From: Alentia gelatinosa
Taxonomy: Eukaryota > Annelida > Polychaeta > Phyllodocida > Polynoidae
Direction of reading: 5' to 3'
Assembly (NCBI GenBank): GCA_950022655.1
Contig: OX465590.1
Location: forward strand, 41,685,718 to 41,749,717
DNA: 64,000 nt
This document shows, one piece after another, positions 11,754-22,698 of the stretch. A program made the translations under genes and the position numbers. How positions within the stretch are numbered: the stretch's first letter is position 1; the number at the start of each line of letters is the position of its first letter. The notes under the pieces are model-generated. The model was not told the DNA's origin and searched no databases. It saw only the letters and a list, made by a program, of their open reading frames with translations.

Positions 11754-12398
11754 ATGGCCCTGATAATAAGTGACTCTCGCCTTAGTAATTGCGTCAACAC
11801 TCTGCTACAAGACCTGAATGTATATGATGTTATAATCATACCTGGATCTGGAATGCGCCGCCTGGGAAACGCTGCATTGGACCTATGCAAGTCAAACCAG
11901 TCATTCAGTAGTATTTATATATGCGGAGGAGTCTGTGATCTCACGGAATACAATTCTGAGACTAGGAAAATGGAGATGCTGACTACAAACACCAAACAGT
12001 ATGTATTAGCACACAATGAGTTGCGGAACACCATATATCACAAGATACAAGCAATGCGCCCTGGTATGATTACGTGTTTTGCCACTCACTTTGGGCTCGA
12101 CTACGCAAAGTATAACCTGCATCGATATGGTATCTACGAATTCAACAACTCTGTACAAGTTGATCTGGATACTAGGGCCCAGGTTATAAATGAATATGTA
12201 ATCAAAGAAAGCCAAAAACGTGGTCTGGCAACCCCTCATGTAGCCTCTTTGATATATGTAGACCATCCAAGGCAAAATCGTTTCTCGGTTCTCCTGGATA
12301 AGATGTGGGACGGATGTCATGTACACCGTAGCTACACTGGAAAACTCGCCAACATTGTGTTACGTGCTTTTTCTATCAATACCGACATGGACTCATAG
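11754..12398 (+). CDS. LINE A SGNH/GDSL-type hydrolase ORF
   Basis: 214 residues, starting 91 bp after the ORF1 stop. Block I is ALIISDSRL (Ser at residue 6), block III YICGGVCDLTEY, and the C-terminal block WDGCHVHRSY supplies the Asp-x-x-His of the triad. The fold length is typical of a minimal SGNH hydrolase. In block III the usual Gly-x-Asn is Gly-Val-Cys, as in LINE E, so the oxyanion hole may differ or activity may be altered. Esterase domains of this family are known in CR1/L2-type LINE ORF1 proteins; here it is a separate ORF between ORF1 and EN-RT. The frame is intact. Confidence 0.75.
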   Translation: MALIISDSRLSNCVNTLLQDLNVYDVIIIPGSGMRRLGNAALDLCKSNQSFSSIYICGGVCDLTEYNSETRKMEMLTTNTKQYVLAHNELRNTIYHKIQAMRPGMITCFATHFGLDYAKYNLHRYGIYEFNNSVQVDLDTRAQVINEYVIKESQKRGLATPHVASLIYVDHPRQNRFSVLLDKMWDGCHVHRSYTGKLANIVLRAFSINTDMDS

Positions 12399-13391
12399 TG
12401 GACCAGTATACAAGTCAGCATAGGCCGCAAGGTTATGATGATGATCTTCTCTGCTACACTGATGTACACTCGATGGCCGAAAGGTATCGACTCACCAGCA
12501 CTACTGACACCGGGTATCAGCAGGGACCCCACTAAGTTAAGTAGCACTTACACAAATGACAAAAACTAACTAAGTTTAAGCGTATTGACTGGTGTAGGGT
12601 GACAGTGATGAAGGATTGTATACAAGTTCAGATTCAAGCCCCGACCTTTACAAGAAGTATGGCAAAATAATCTAGCAATCTATATGTTTACAAGAATGGT
12701 CCTGACTGTATATAATGTTGTTTTGGAAATATTGCCTGATATTTAGCCTAATCTAACCAAATGTTCTTCTTCATATTTATTGTTTGACTATAGAGGATGT
12801 CCGCAGACAAAGGTACTCGCACTTAGTACACCGGGATGTCCTGAGACCAAGTGATGCTAGACTGCTACATGCTACAGGAGATGATAACGCATGGGCTAGA
12901 AGCCAACTTGGACTATACAGGACTATGACACGCTAAGATAAATCTATATGAAAGTGATTGAGCTCTTGACTGACTACATAATCTGTAAGTACTATAATTG
13001 TATTACTGGAGTGTGCAGTGTTACTCACCTATTACTTGACTGGTATCGTTTGTTTGTTAATCAATGTTTGTCATACTTCATATCTATTTCTATCATTTAC
13101 TATCTTTTACTACCATTATATATTGTTAGAACTGCCAAGTTTCCTCACTTCATAGCGATTCTCCTCTGCCGGTGCGCAAGCACCCCAAGCGATACTGATC
13201 AACATTACCAACAAGTTTTTTCGTATCACCTTTCTAAATCAGATCGTGGGACAGACAGGATCCCATGATCTGCCTGTAACCTGCCTAGGATACCCTACAC
13301 AGGCTACATCTTTATATACCATCACTCATCATTTATTTCCCCGATTACCCCTTTTTTTTTTTTTTTCCCTAGTCGCTGATTACAAACATAT
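12399..13391 (+). other. LINE A spacer between hydrolase and EN-RT
   Basis: About 1 kb without a recognised protein. A 106-codon frame (12948-13268) encodes a hydrophobic, tyrosine-rich stretch that may be chance. A T-rich run (about 13350-13366) lies just before the EN-RT start. Comparable spacers occur in LINEs C, E and F, so it may hold signals for downstream translation. Confidence 0.6.
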
Positions 13392-16202
13392 ATGGGACCT
13401 ACTAGACTATGTCATCTGAACACGCGCAGTATTTTCCCGAAGTTACCCCAGATACGGTTGCTATTAGCAGACTACGATTTTATTGGTATATCTGAGACTT
13501 GGCTGAAAAGTACTTACACTAACGGGATGGTAAGTATAGATAATTATACTGTGTTCCGATGCGATCGTGAAGATAGGATAAGCGGTGGAGTCTGCTGTTA
13601 TGTGTCTAAGCGCTACTCACCGTATGTAACAGTTATCAATGATTATTGTGAAACGAATAACAATATTGAAATTCTGCCCCTATTGGTACAAAAACCTAAT
13701 AACCGAACGATGTTAGTTGTCAATTGTTATCGCCCTAGGAAAGGCTCGATAGGAGAGTTTGTTGAATATCTAACTAGATTGCTGGACTTTGGTAATCATA
13801 ATAATCACGAAATCTGGATCATGGGAGATCTTAATGCTGATCTTCTAGACCGTGAATCAACTCAAGCAAAGGATCTGCTTAATTTTGCTAAGGACTATGG
13901 ACTAAAACAGGTTATTTCTGGAATAACAAGACCGGAAAGTGGTTCTTTACTTGACCACCTGTACACTAACACTACTTGCCTGCTTAACTTTGGAATTAGT
14001 AATATTTTCTTAAGTGATCATCTGATGATTTACGCCGAAAGAAAGAAACCGCATGAAAATAAGGAAAAAATGGAGTTTATAGGACGAAGTTACAAGTATT
14101 ACTCAAAAGATGATTTATCTGACTTTCTTGTAAACTATAACTGGACATTGTTTTGGGAGAGCACTGACCCCGAGGTATTATGGGATATTATCATAGTTGC
14201 CATTAGAGAGTACTTAGACCTAAGTTGCCCAATGACTAAAATGAGTTTCAAAAAGCGTAGGGACCCATGGATGACTGACGAGCTACTCTCACTCATACAT
14301 GAGCGAGCAAACCTCATAGCAGATCATAGGAATAAGGCTAATTATGCTGCCTTGCAAAAGGCCAAGGATCTTAATCTTGAAATATCACTAGGCATTCGTA
14401 GAGCTAAGGATGCATATTGTAGAGACGCTATTGACCAAAATAGAGACCAACCGATAGAATTTTGGAGGATGATCCGTGAACTCACCGATGGTAAGAAATC
14501 AAATAATACCTGTAGGCTGATCGATCATGACACAGATAAGCCTATTCTGGAAAAGGACACTGCAGACTTTGTTAACAAATTTTTTACGGAAATCGGAACT
14601 AAACTATTTGAAGACTGTAATTTAGAAGCACATCTTGATCTAAATGAATACTATCGACGTATTCCCCCGACAGATCTACGAAGAGAGCTGCAAGTTAACA
14701 AAGCTGACGTTATGAAATTACTAAAGGAGATTTCTTGCTATAAGTCATCAGGTATAGATAATATTTCTGGTCGGGTACTAAGAGATTCTCTGACAGTTCT
14801 GCTTGATGAATTTGTATTTGTATTAGAGACCTCATTTTTGAATAATTCTGTTCCTATCTCTTGGAAGAATAGTACTGTCATTCCAATTCCCAAAGGGGGG
14901 GATCTAACGAAAGTAAGCAACTGGAGACCTATCTCCTTGTTACCAACACCAGCCAAAATTCAAGAAAGGATAGTATACAACTTTATTCAGCAATATCTTG
15001 AAGAGACAAATTTTTTGGATAAAACCCAATACGGATTCCAACCCAGATTGGGTACGGAGGATGCTGTTTTCAAACTGATATCAGATCTTTATGTAGCGAA
15101 AGACGACTCGTTAGTGATGGCGGTTAGCTTTATTGACATATGTAAGGCATTCGACTCGGTCCCCCATGGTCTCCTACTATTGAAGTTAGAAAAGCTAGCA
15201 AAGTTGCCTAAAAGATGTATTGAATGGCTTACAAATTATCTTACTAACAGAAAGCAATGTACTCTTGTCAACAATATAAAGTCAGATACAGCTGTAGTAA
15301 CCACCGGAGTCCCTCAGGGGTCAGTGCTCGGTCCACTGTTATTCTTAATCTTCGTAAATGACATGTGTAGAGATATTTGGTCTAGTAATTGTATTCAGTA
15401 CGCCGACGATATTGTATTGTACTCTCATCATATTGACCCAACTATAGCTTGCAGAAACCTATGTATTGCAGTTAATCAAGTCTACGATTGGTGTAACACT
15501 AATGGTCTTAAACTTAACGCAAAGAAGACTTGTACAGTTTGGTACAGATCCCACGCCAAGAAAAGACATTTACAACCTCTAGATATCGTCTGTGGAGACA
15601 CAACTTTGTGCACAAAGGCCTCCTACAGGTATCTGGGAGTTGTATTGGATCAGACTCTGTCTTTTGCGGAACAAATCAAAAGTATGGTGAAGACTGCAAA
15701 CAACAGGATCTTTAAATTATGGAAGTTTAGGAAATCGATATCTTTGGAAGTCTCTAAACAAATTTATACTACAACTATTAGGCCAATTTTGGAATACTGT
15801 GGTTTTCTTTAGGATGGTGCTGCAAAACGAGACATTGAGTTGCTACAACGAGTCCAGAACCGTGGCCTGAGGGCTGTACAAGGCTATATGGTGGAAAGAC
15901 AGAGTGTCGCTGACTTGCATAAAGGGATTGGTGTTGAACTGCTGCAGAGTAGGAGAGAAAGACAGCTTTTGAAAATATTATACAAACTCTCTAAGAATCC
16001 GGATTTATTGGATAACCGGGCACTACCCACCAGAGCAGCCCGAAAGATATGTTTCGTTAAGAGGAAGTACCGTACTTCGTCCTATGAACGATCCCCGATG
16101 TACAGGGGCATTAAACATTGGGAAGTTCTACCCATAGAGACGCAGACAGCTGAGACTGTAGCCTCGTTTAAACGCATGGTAAAAGTAGGAAATTACTCCT
16201 GA
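13392..16202 (+). pseudogene. LINE A endonuclease-reverse transcriptase with one premature stop
   Basis: Apurinic-like endonuclease at about residues 5-220 (LNTRSI, SETWL, GDLNADLL, SDHLMIYA) and reverse transcriptase at about 430-760 (WRPISLLP, FIDICKAFDSV, GVPQGSVLGPLLF, YADD at 670-673, YLGVVLDQTL). The protein would make and prime cDNA at a nicked target. An in-frame TAG at 15810-15812 ends it at residue 806; the same frame then continues for about 130 more codons of ordinary C-terminal sequence to 16202, so this is a nonsense change and not a frameshift. All catalytic motifs precede the stop. RT features place it in the broad CR1/L2/Jockey group, unlike the Tx1-like LINE C. Confidence 0.85.
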
Positions 16203-16425
16203 AATATAACTTTATAGAATATCAATTAAAGGTTTATACCCTCCCTTTCCCCATTTCTTCCCCCTAATCATCAATTCATTTTGTCATCCTCTCCCACTTT
16301 GCACCAGAAGTACAATAATCCTACCGTGTCTACTTAATGTTCGTGATTACTCCACTGCACACTCCAAATGGAAGACCTGTACTACAGAATTTGGAACGAA
16401 TAAACAAAAAAAAAACAAAAAAAAC
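16203..16425 (+). other. LINE A 3' UTR and A-rich tail
   Basis: Pyrimidine-rich sequence followed by GAACGAATAAAC and an interrupted A-run (16404-16425) marks the 3' end. No TSD was found. Confidence 0.65.
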
Positions 16426-16426
16426 T

Positions 16427-16843
16427 TTTATAGGCCATATGTTCTATTCTGAGCACACATGGCCTGAGGGTAAACTGCTACCTGGGGCCTATTAGATAAT
16501 CTAGGCTCATGCATCAAACACTTTTCAGTACATTGAGGAGACCAAGAGATTATGTTGGTCAACATTATTCAACTCTTCTGGACATTTTATGGACGGCTAA
16601 GACTGTCTTACCAAACAAACTTATGCTAGGTTTACACCACCACCCCGGCAGTCCTGGCAGCCCCAACATGCTGTTGCCATATCTCAACTTGTTCTTTGGA
16701 GTTGGTCTTATGTCATTGGCATTGCAAGTCGTAAGGCAACTTGACTCAGCATTTTCCCTTATAGAAATAAAACTCATGCTACTTATACTGGAATGGAACT
16801 CATACTATAAACAAATGAATTAGAATGGCAGTGAATTGAATTG
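16427..16843. other. Old non-coding repeat DNA
   Basis: No gene recognised. 16745-16843 is closely similar to 24825-24925, which lacks the MITE that follows here. Confidence 0.5.
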
Positions 16844-17117
16844 TACAGTAAAACCCCTCTTCCGGGACACCCCGCTTAAGGGGACACCCCGCTTAAGGGG
16901 ACGATTTGCTCAGAACGGAAATTTTCCCCTCTATTAAGAGTTTATTTTAACCCCGCTTAAGGGATCACCCCGCTTAAGGGGACACCCCGCTTTAGGGGAC
17001 AGTTTTTCGGTACAGAAATGCATAAAAACCCCTCTTAAGGGGACAGTTTTGGAGGGACATCATATCAAAAACACTGTAAATCCAGTGACTTTCAGACCCG
17101 TTGACGGTAAGGGGTTA

Positions 17118-17450
17118 GAGGCCCGCTTACAGGTTAGCGGTGGGCGGTTCAGGGAGCTGTTTCAAAACCATAGACTTCACTCAACTTTTGAAACAGCTCC
17201 CAGGACGGGCTGGCGGCTTTGAAGATGCGGTATTCAGTGAGCCGTTGCGGCTCAGGGCGGCTCATGGTGAGTCGCTTATGCGGCCGCTGATTTTTCGTGC
17301 CCGCCGAAGGTGCTGGGTATGAGGCCCGCTTACAGGTTAGCGGTGGGCGGTTCAGGACGGGCTGGCGGCTTTGAAGGTGCGGTATTCAGTGAGCCGTCGT
17401 GGCTCAGGGCGGCTCATGGTGAGTCGCTTATGCGGCCGCTGATTTCTCTC
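17118..17450. repeat. Direct duplication of a GC-rich unit inside the MITE
   Basis: The unit starting GAGGCCCGCTTACAGGTTAG at 17118 recurs at about 17321 and continues through GCTGGCGGCTTTGAAG and TCGCTTATGCGGCCGCTGATTT in both copies. The first unit contains a 48-bp insert (17153-17200) absent from the second, so the second is a precise empty-site control. Confidence 0.85.
17153..17200. mobile_element. 48-bp minimal inverted-repeat element with CAG duplication
   Basis: GGAGCTGTTTC at the left and GAAACAGCTCC at the right, flanked by CAG (17150-17152) and CAG (17201-17203). The sister unit at about 17354 reads through without it. The same ends bound longer elements at 19348-19562 and 20134-20364, so this is a strongly deleted member of that family. 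Confidence 0.85.
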
Positions 17451-17754
17451 AGAAGTTACGGGGGGACATTGACCTGGACAGTCGATGCCTTCCTGGGACT
17501 GTGAAACTGTATATAAATTGTACTGTACATTTACATGTATTATCTATCTATTTTTAATTTATATACATTTATATTCATTTATATTGTATAATTGATATGT
17601 ATTTGCTTATTTATATATTATTAATAAATCTTTTAACCTAATAACTATCGTTTCCTTCATTTATGTAGGTATTCCCTATTGTATAACCATTGGCAGACTG
17701 AAAACCCCGCTTAAGGGGCCACCCCGCTTAAGGGGACAGTTGGGTTCTACTGTA

Positions 17755-18590
17755 ATTGAATATACCAGACCCTCATAACTTGGAAGAAAAACAATAGATT
17801 CAATATATTAACCTTTTAAGGACGGCTGCCAGGGGCCCAGCTACTCCCATAAGGATGGATACTGGCGGCAGTTTGTCTGGCTAGAGGACAGGCACATGTT
17901 GGTTAAAACTAATAATTCAAGTTTGTAATCATGAAATATTATACATAATCATAAATATTTTATTTCTTTTAAATAGAAATACTATATATGATGTTATATC
18001 TACATGTTCTGAAGATTTCATGAATAATGCTTTATTATTTCTTTGTTAAAACTTTTTTCTTGATATTGGAACAATGATGCCTCAAGGCATCATGCTTCTT
18101 TAGTGTGGTGATGCCTCCAGGCATCATGCGTCATTAGTGTTGAGATGCCTAACGGGTTAAGTAAATGGGACCTGAATCATGAACGTTGCAAGTCCATTTG
18201 AGCAGGATATGGTGAAACTTACAAAAAATGTATCCACACTATACTGTCAAACTTTATCAAGCAAAAAAAAAAAAGTATTAGTGTTATACCATCCCTAGTA
18301 TCCACCCCCACGAACAGGGCTCTGTCACAGGCCCCTGCCTGGAAAGGCTTAAAATTGAAATTGAAAAAATGACGGCCAGTATAAAAAAAAGGTGTAAAGA
18401 GGGAAGATGGGAATGAAAACCAGTTATGAGCAGGTAAATAAGTTTATGACAAATTGGTCTACTGATTTAGAATGTGTACATGATGCAGGGGCAGTCAGAG
18501 TTGGGCAATTGTATCATTGAATGGCATGGTTAGTCATCCCTGCCTGGAATGCATGAGTTCCCAATTGTCGCTCGAGATTTAAATGAGTTC
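17755..18590. other. Non-coding DNA including the duplicated upstream unit
   Basis: 17755-18170 shows short internal repeats ('gatgcct..aggcatcatgc') and no gene. About 18200-18560 matches 481-900 and 4290-5160. Confidence 0.5.
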
Positions 18591-18647
18591 ACCAATGCCT
18601 GTGTATACCAGGTGGCATGGGCGACGGGTGGGCGTTAAAGAAGAAAC

Positions 18648-18777
18648 CAACAAGTTTTTGTCAAAGTCGTCGTTCTTCACGAGTTTGATGCAGAGTGATA
18701 TGAACGAGGTGACAGCCGAGTGAATATCACATAGCATTCAAACTAGTTGGATAATGGCTTCTTTGATAAAAACTAGT
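18648..18777. repeat. 130-bp inverted-repeat element
   Basis: CAACAAGTTTTTGTCAAAG at 18648 pairs with CTTTGATAAAAACTAGTTG at 18759. An inner pair GTGATAT/ATATCAC lies around 18697 and 18727. There is no ORF. Confidence 0.65.
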
Positions 18778-18789
18778 TGCTTTCTGTAT

Positions 18790-19347
18790 TTATCTCACCC
18801 CTGTATACACTAAAACACACAGGATATAGACCATGGAGAACGCACTACAATACTTGTAGGGGCATGGAGAACGAGTTCCCAATGTTAAGCCTATGGACAT
18901 TTATTCCAGGGGTGAGATAAAATGGAGGAACAGCCATGGCAAGTGAGAGGCGTACATAGGTTTCAGCTTGTGTCCGATGGTTGTGACGGATGGAGGGGGT
19001 GTCAGCTGATGCCAGTGTCCACAGCATCTGGGAACTGTTTCAGTAGTTTTGTGACATGTCTAGATGGCGTCTGTGACACCATACAGACAGATAACAAGAC
19101 TGCAATCAATGACATGCATAATTTGACTCACTTCCTGTAGGAATTAAGCAATGACACTTTGATACAAGTGGAGGATGTACATATAACCTATAATCGTTCT
19201 AGATATGAAGAAGATTGGCCACTCCGACCCTCTGATATTTGCTAGACTTTTTCCGCTGTTGCTTGCACTGTTGGTGCCGCTGTTGGTGTCTGTCTAGGCC
19301 TAATGTCGCAAAACTACTGAAAACAGGTCCCTGGTCGTGCAACTCTG
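18790..19347. other. Non-coding mosaic of small inverted-repeat elements
   Basis: The ends 'ggaactgtttcagtagtttt' (about 19030) and 'aaaactactgaaaacaggtc' (about 19309-19328) look like the two termini of one element of the GGACCTGTTTC family. No gene recognised. Confidence 0.45.
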
Positions 19348-19562
19348 GGAGCTGTCTCAAAAGTCTGGAAGGTGCTAAACGATAGTACTTACCGCCAAAG
19401 TGAGAGCTAAACAACTCCACTTGAAGTGTCACTGTCGCTATTGGGTATCGGTAACAGTTTTGGTGCCTCTTTGATTCAAAGTGCTGCTCGCTGTTGCCGG
19501 CCTCTCGCTTTGAAATGCGACGTGCCGCTGACGAGACCTCACTCGACTTTTGAAACAGCTCC
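19348..19562. mobile_element. GGAGCTGTTTC-end MITE, copy a
   Basis: Termini GGAGCTGTCTCAAAAGTC and GACTTTTGAAACAGCTCC. The interior has 'gccaaagtgagagc', 'ttgattcaaagtgctgctcg' and 'tttgaaatgcgacgtgccgc', which recur in inverted orientation in copy b (20134-20364) and near 47970-48185. Confidence 0.75.
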
Positions 19563-20133
19563 TTGATGGAGAGAAGAATTTGTGAATGTCGCAAACAGCA
19601 GCACAGCAGCGACGTGCCACGTCGGGGGAGAGGTCGTCAGCGTGTTCAAAGCCGAGGGCATTGTCTCCCAGGGCTATGATGAGTCATATACGTCGAGCGA
19701 CCACAATGCAGAGTGGGTCTGAGGTGTACCCCAACGCAACAGCTGTCACTAGGCCATCCTCATCTGAGTATATGATGATGCAAGCCCCATTCGAGACCCG
19801 AGATCCTACTCTTACTTTTATCATTCCCAGAGTGGGCATGACTGATCCTACCAGTGTGAACCTAAGCAATGGCTACCCAAAGGAGCTGGATATGGGAGCT
19901 TTCGAGGCAAACTAACCTCAGACTGCCCTCCGCAACCTAAGTAAAGACATGTTCAGACCAGCAACAGACTTGGGCAAAATCAAAGTCCCTAGTATTCTCC
20001 GGCATTTCATCTAAATGGGCAATGAGATGCTGAACAAAGGCCTGAGGGAAGCCCTTATTCTTGATAATTTGAAATATCGCCCAGGCATATTTCATGAGTG
20101 TGAGTGTGTAAAGATGAGTGCGAGCTCATTCAG

Positions 20134-20364
20134 GGAGCTGTTTCAAAAGTCAAGTGAAGTCTCACCAGCAGCACGTCACATTTCAAAGTGAGATGTGGCA
20201 ACAGCGAGCAGCACTTTGAATCAAAGTGGCAGCAAAACCGCTACCAATACCCAATAGCGAGTGGCACCTCCACCTCGACAGCGACACTTCAAGTGCCATT
20301 GTTAGCTCTCGTTTTGGCGGTGAGTACTCTCGTTCAGCACCCTCCCGACTTTTGAAACAGCTCC
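20134..20364. mobile_element. GGAGCTGTTTC-end MITE, copy b
   Basis: Termini GGAGCTGTTTCAAAAGTC and GACTTTTGAAACAGCTCC, 231 bp. Left flank CAG, right flank CTG, so the 3-bp duplication is imperfect. It contains no ORF of note. Confidence 0.75.
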
Positions 20365-20720
20365 CTGGGCCCCTAAATACATATAAGTGTGGGAAAAATC
20401 CATTCTTACCAGGGTCGAGCCTAGTGGAGGCTGAGTCTAGAATGCTATGAACCTGGGTCTCGACGACCTTGGAACTAGACAACCCCAATGTCTGTGCGGC
20501 CAGTACTTTCCATAAAGTGGCTTGTACCTTCCTCCGCATCCTTTACACTTTTTCTGGAGGGTTTACACAGGTTGGAACTACTCTCCACCCATGGCCATGG
20601 TAGAAAATAAACCCAGGTAAAATTTGCAAGAGAAGAGTGAGTGGGGATGCATGTTACAGGGTTGCCTGCTGGTAGGTGACTAGTAATACAGCAGTGCTGG
20701 CCCTTACTCCTCTGTATATG

Positions 20721-20888
20721 GAACCTGTTTCACTAGTTTCGTGACATGTCTAGATGGCTTCTAGATGGTGTGTCTGGTTTCATAAGAACTATACATTAGA
20801 CTTCGTTTTGTCTGTTCTTGCTTGCACTGTTGGTGCTGCTTTTCATGTCTGTTTAACACTTTTGTCACGAAGCTAGTGAAACAGGTCC
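20721..20888. mobile_element. GGACCTGTTTC-end MITE
   Basis: Termini GAACCTGTTTCACTAGTTTC and GAAGCTAGTGAAACAGGTCC with ATG on each side (20718-20720, 20889-20891), a 3-bp duplication. A second copy lies at about 48551-48718, and a right-end fragment at about 20995-21019. Confidence 0.7.
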
Positions 20889-21509
20889 ATGATGTAGAGA
20901 TTTGTCTAATTCTTATGTTTGGGGTCTGTCTTTTCCTAAGGGCAGCTACTTGTGTTGTCACGGAACTAGACAACTCCAATGTTTGTATGGTGTCACAGAC
21001 ATGTCACAAAACTAGTGAAACAGGTCCTAGGGGCCTGTTTTATTTTCTTGGCCAAGGAGAGTATGGCCTGAGGAGATGTCGTACAAGGGATACCTGCTCT
21101 GTAACTTGTGGTACCACCTTGTATTGAAATTATGATTGAAATAGGAGACTATGCAGAGACCTCTGTAAATAAATACTCTCTTTTTTCTTTATTCATAACC
21201 ATAAGTTTGGAATTCCCAGTCTTTTAAGAAGAACTTTGACATAAAACTAGATATAACTTTGACAGTGATGAATTTGGTGCTTGTAACAATCTATTTTACC
21301 AATAAGTAGGGCCAAAAACGATTGTAAATGGGTAGAGGGCAGGTGCTTTAGGACATTCAGCAGGACATTTCATCTAGATGTAGCTTTGTTGAATCAATCC
21401 ATGACTAGGTCAATATATTTAATAGTCAGATGAGTTCAACACCTGTACTTTATGGCATTTTCTCTTCAGGGATCCCATTTTGGTTGCCACCTTTATCATG
21501 AAAAGCATG

Positions 21510-21517
21510 TATATAAA
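21510..21517 (+). promoter_or_regulatory. TATA box of gene copy 3
   Basis: TATATAAA, 75 bp before the ATG at 21592, within a promoter segment shared with copies 2 and 4 and deleted from copy 1. Confidence 0.7.
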
Positions 21518-21591
21518 GTGAAAGGATCAGAAAGATTCCTGTGTCAGACCAAACCAGAAGTCAAAGAAGAAGACCTATCAAGAAAAGAAAG

Positions 21592-22512
21592 ATGAAGGGG
21601 TGAGTATGAATCACTTTTGGATTAGGGCATACTTACAATATAACAGCTGACTATGCTACATTTTTTATATCTATGTTTATTCCTCAGTGATAAGAATCAT
21701 TAATGCATTCTGTTTTGGGCAATCTAGCATTCTCATCTAATTTAGACCATGCCCTTATGATATGCTTACTTGGTTGAAAACAGTAAACCTCCAAATATAT
21801 GAAAAGGGATACATCAGTCGAATCCAGTAATATGTGATCACTGTATGTTCCTCTTTATCTTAGGGCGTCAATGCTTGCTGTACTTGCTTTGGCAATCATT
21901 GCCTTTGGAGATTCGGCTAATGGCCATTGTCCAACTGCGAAACCAGTGTGTATGGCAGATGATACAAATTGTGCACTCCAGGCACATGGAGATGTTCCGT
22001 TCTGTTCGTAAGTACTTTGATCCACTATAAGGAATATATATTTGATGAAATATCATAATCAGAAATATCACAATTTTGAATCCAAACTGATAATCCAGAT
22101 TGTGCCAATTTCTATAGTGTTTGTTCCACTATAAAATGTAGTGTGCATGTTTTAGAATGACAATTGGCATGAAGACCCTGTTCAACTTTATAAAAGAAAA
22201 CATCCTTAATTAAATCGATATTTTGGAGAAGAACACTCCAGTAAACTGGAATTTGATCGAAATCCATATACTTTCACTAAATGCCTTGATCTTGATTTTG
22301 ATTATCAAAATTATAAATGTTGTCAAAATATTTGCAGGAACAACCTACCTAGCCACTGTCACTGTGAAAAGTTTAATCCTGATGGCAATTTGCTCATCTG
22401 GGCAGCGTATGAGTTTGAAGGATGTGATGCATCTTCCTCCTCATCATCATCATCTTCTTCCTCCTCTTCTAGCAGTAGTTCTGAGAATGTTGAGGTGAAG
22501 ATCATATCCTAG
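21592..22512 (+). CDS. Small secreted Cys-rich protein with polyserine tail, copy 3
   Basis: Exons 21592-21599, 21864-22007 and 22338-22512, with donors gtgagt and gtaagt and acceptors ttag and gcag. The 108-residue product starts MKGASMLAVLALAIIAFG, with cleavage expected after SANG. The mature part keeps all seven cysteines in the copy-2 spacing, 17 serines and ENVEVKIIS. It differs from copy 2 mainly in the signal peptide and at a few mature sites (for example Asp-Asp-Thr in place of Asp-Asp-Gln). AATAAA at 22660-22665. A 918-bp transposon sits about 190 bp after the stop and does not touch the coding region. Confidence 0.8.
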
Positions 22513-22698
22513 ATGAAGTTCTCTGACTCTTCCATACAGACCTGAATGGTAATTTGCAACACTCCATGACCAACGATGTATTTGAACAGTTTGGTGGACC
22601 ACAGACATAACCTATGTACAGTTTCTGGTACAACATAATGAAGAATGCCTTTATATCCAAATAAAATTGCAAAAAAATTTGCCTCCTATTGTTATATT

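Larger units (their letters stand above)
8250..16425 (+). mobile_element. LINE A: CR1-like element with NADAR and SGNH modules
   Basis: Three ORFs in order: ORF1 (coiled coil, RRM-like, NADAR; 8520-11662, split by a DNA transposon), an SGNH-type hydrolase (11754-12398), and EN-RT (13392-16202). After them come a 3' UTR and an A-rich tail at 16404-16425. The catalytic RT motif YADD is intact. Two lesions are seen: the transposon in ORF1 and an in-frame TAG in EN-RT. The element lies between the 3' flank of gene copy 2 and old repeat DNA. The exact 5' end is uncertain. Confidence 0.85.
16846..17752. mobile_element. 907-bp pogo/Tigger-like MITE
   Basis: Ends CAGTAAAACCCC (16846) and GGGTTCTACTG (17752, inverted CAGTAGAACCC) with TA on both sides (16844-16845, 17753-17754), as in Tc1/mariner-pogo elements. 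Next to both ends lie arrays of the near-palindrome CCCCGCTTAAGGGG (six or more copies near 16868-17035, two near 17704-17735). There is no transposase. A paralogous stretch at 24825-24985 has the same flanks without the element. Confidence 0.85.
19806..21019. repeat. Segmental duplication, partner of 47811-48853
   Basis: From 'cttacttttatcattcccag' to 'aaaactagtgaaac' this block matches 47811-48853, with indels. A translated stretch (KDMFRPATDLGKIKVPS) appears in both but has stops nearby; I do not recognise the source gene. The right edge is where LINE F entered the partner copy. Confidence 0.75.

Noticed and set aside
12948..13268. 106-codon hydrophobic frame in the LINE A spacer
   Set aside because: No homolog in the spacers of C and F; kept only as a note, not called as a gene.
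16868..17035. Possible CRISPR-like array (CCCCGCTTAAGGGG repeats)
   Set aside because: Repeats are short, nearly adjacent and lie within a eukaryotic MITE; no CRISPR features.
17140..17504. Two similar 60-64-codon frames (GRAGGFE.AVFSEP)
   Set aside because: They arise from a direct DNA duplication inside a non-coding MITE.
19586..19915. 109-codon frame near 19.6-19.9 kb
   Set aside because: Crosses a MITE border, and the part shared with 47.8 kb has stops in that copy; not a gene.
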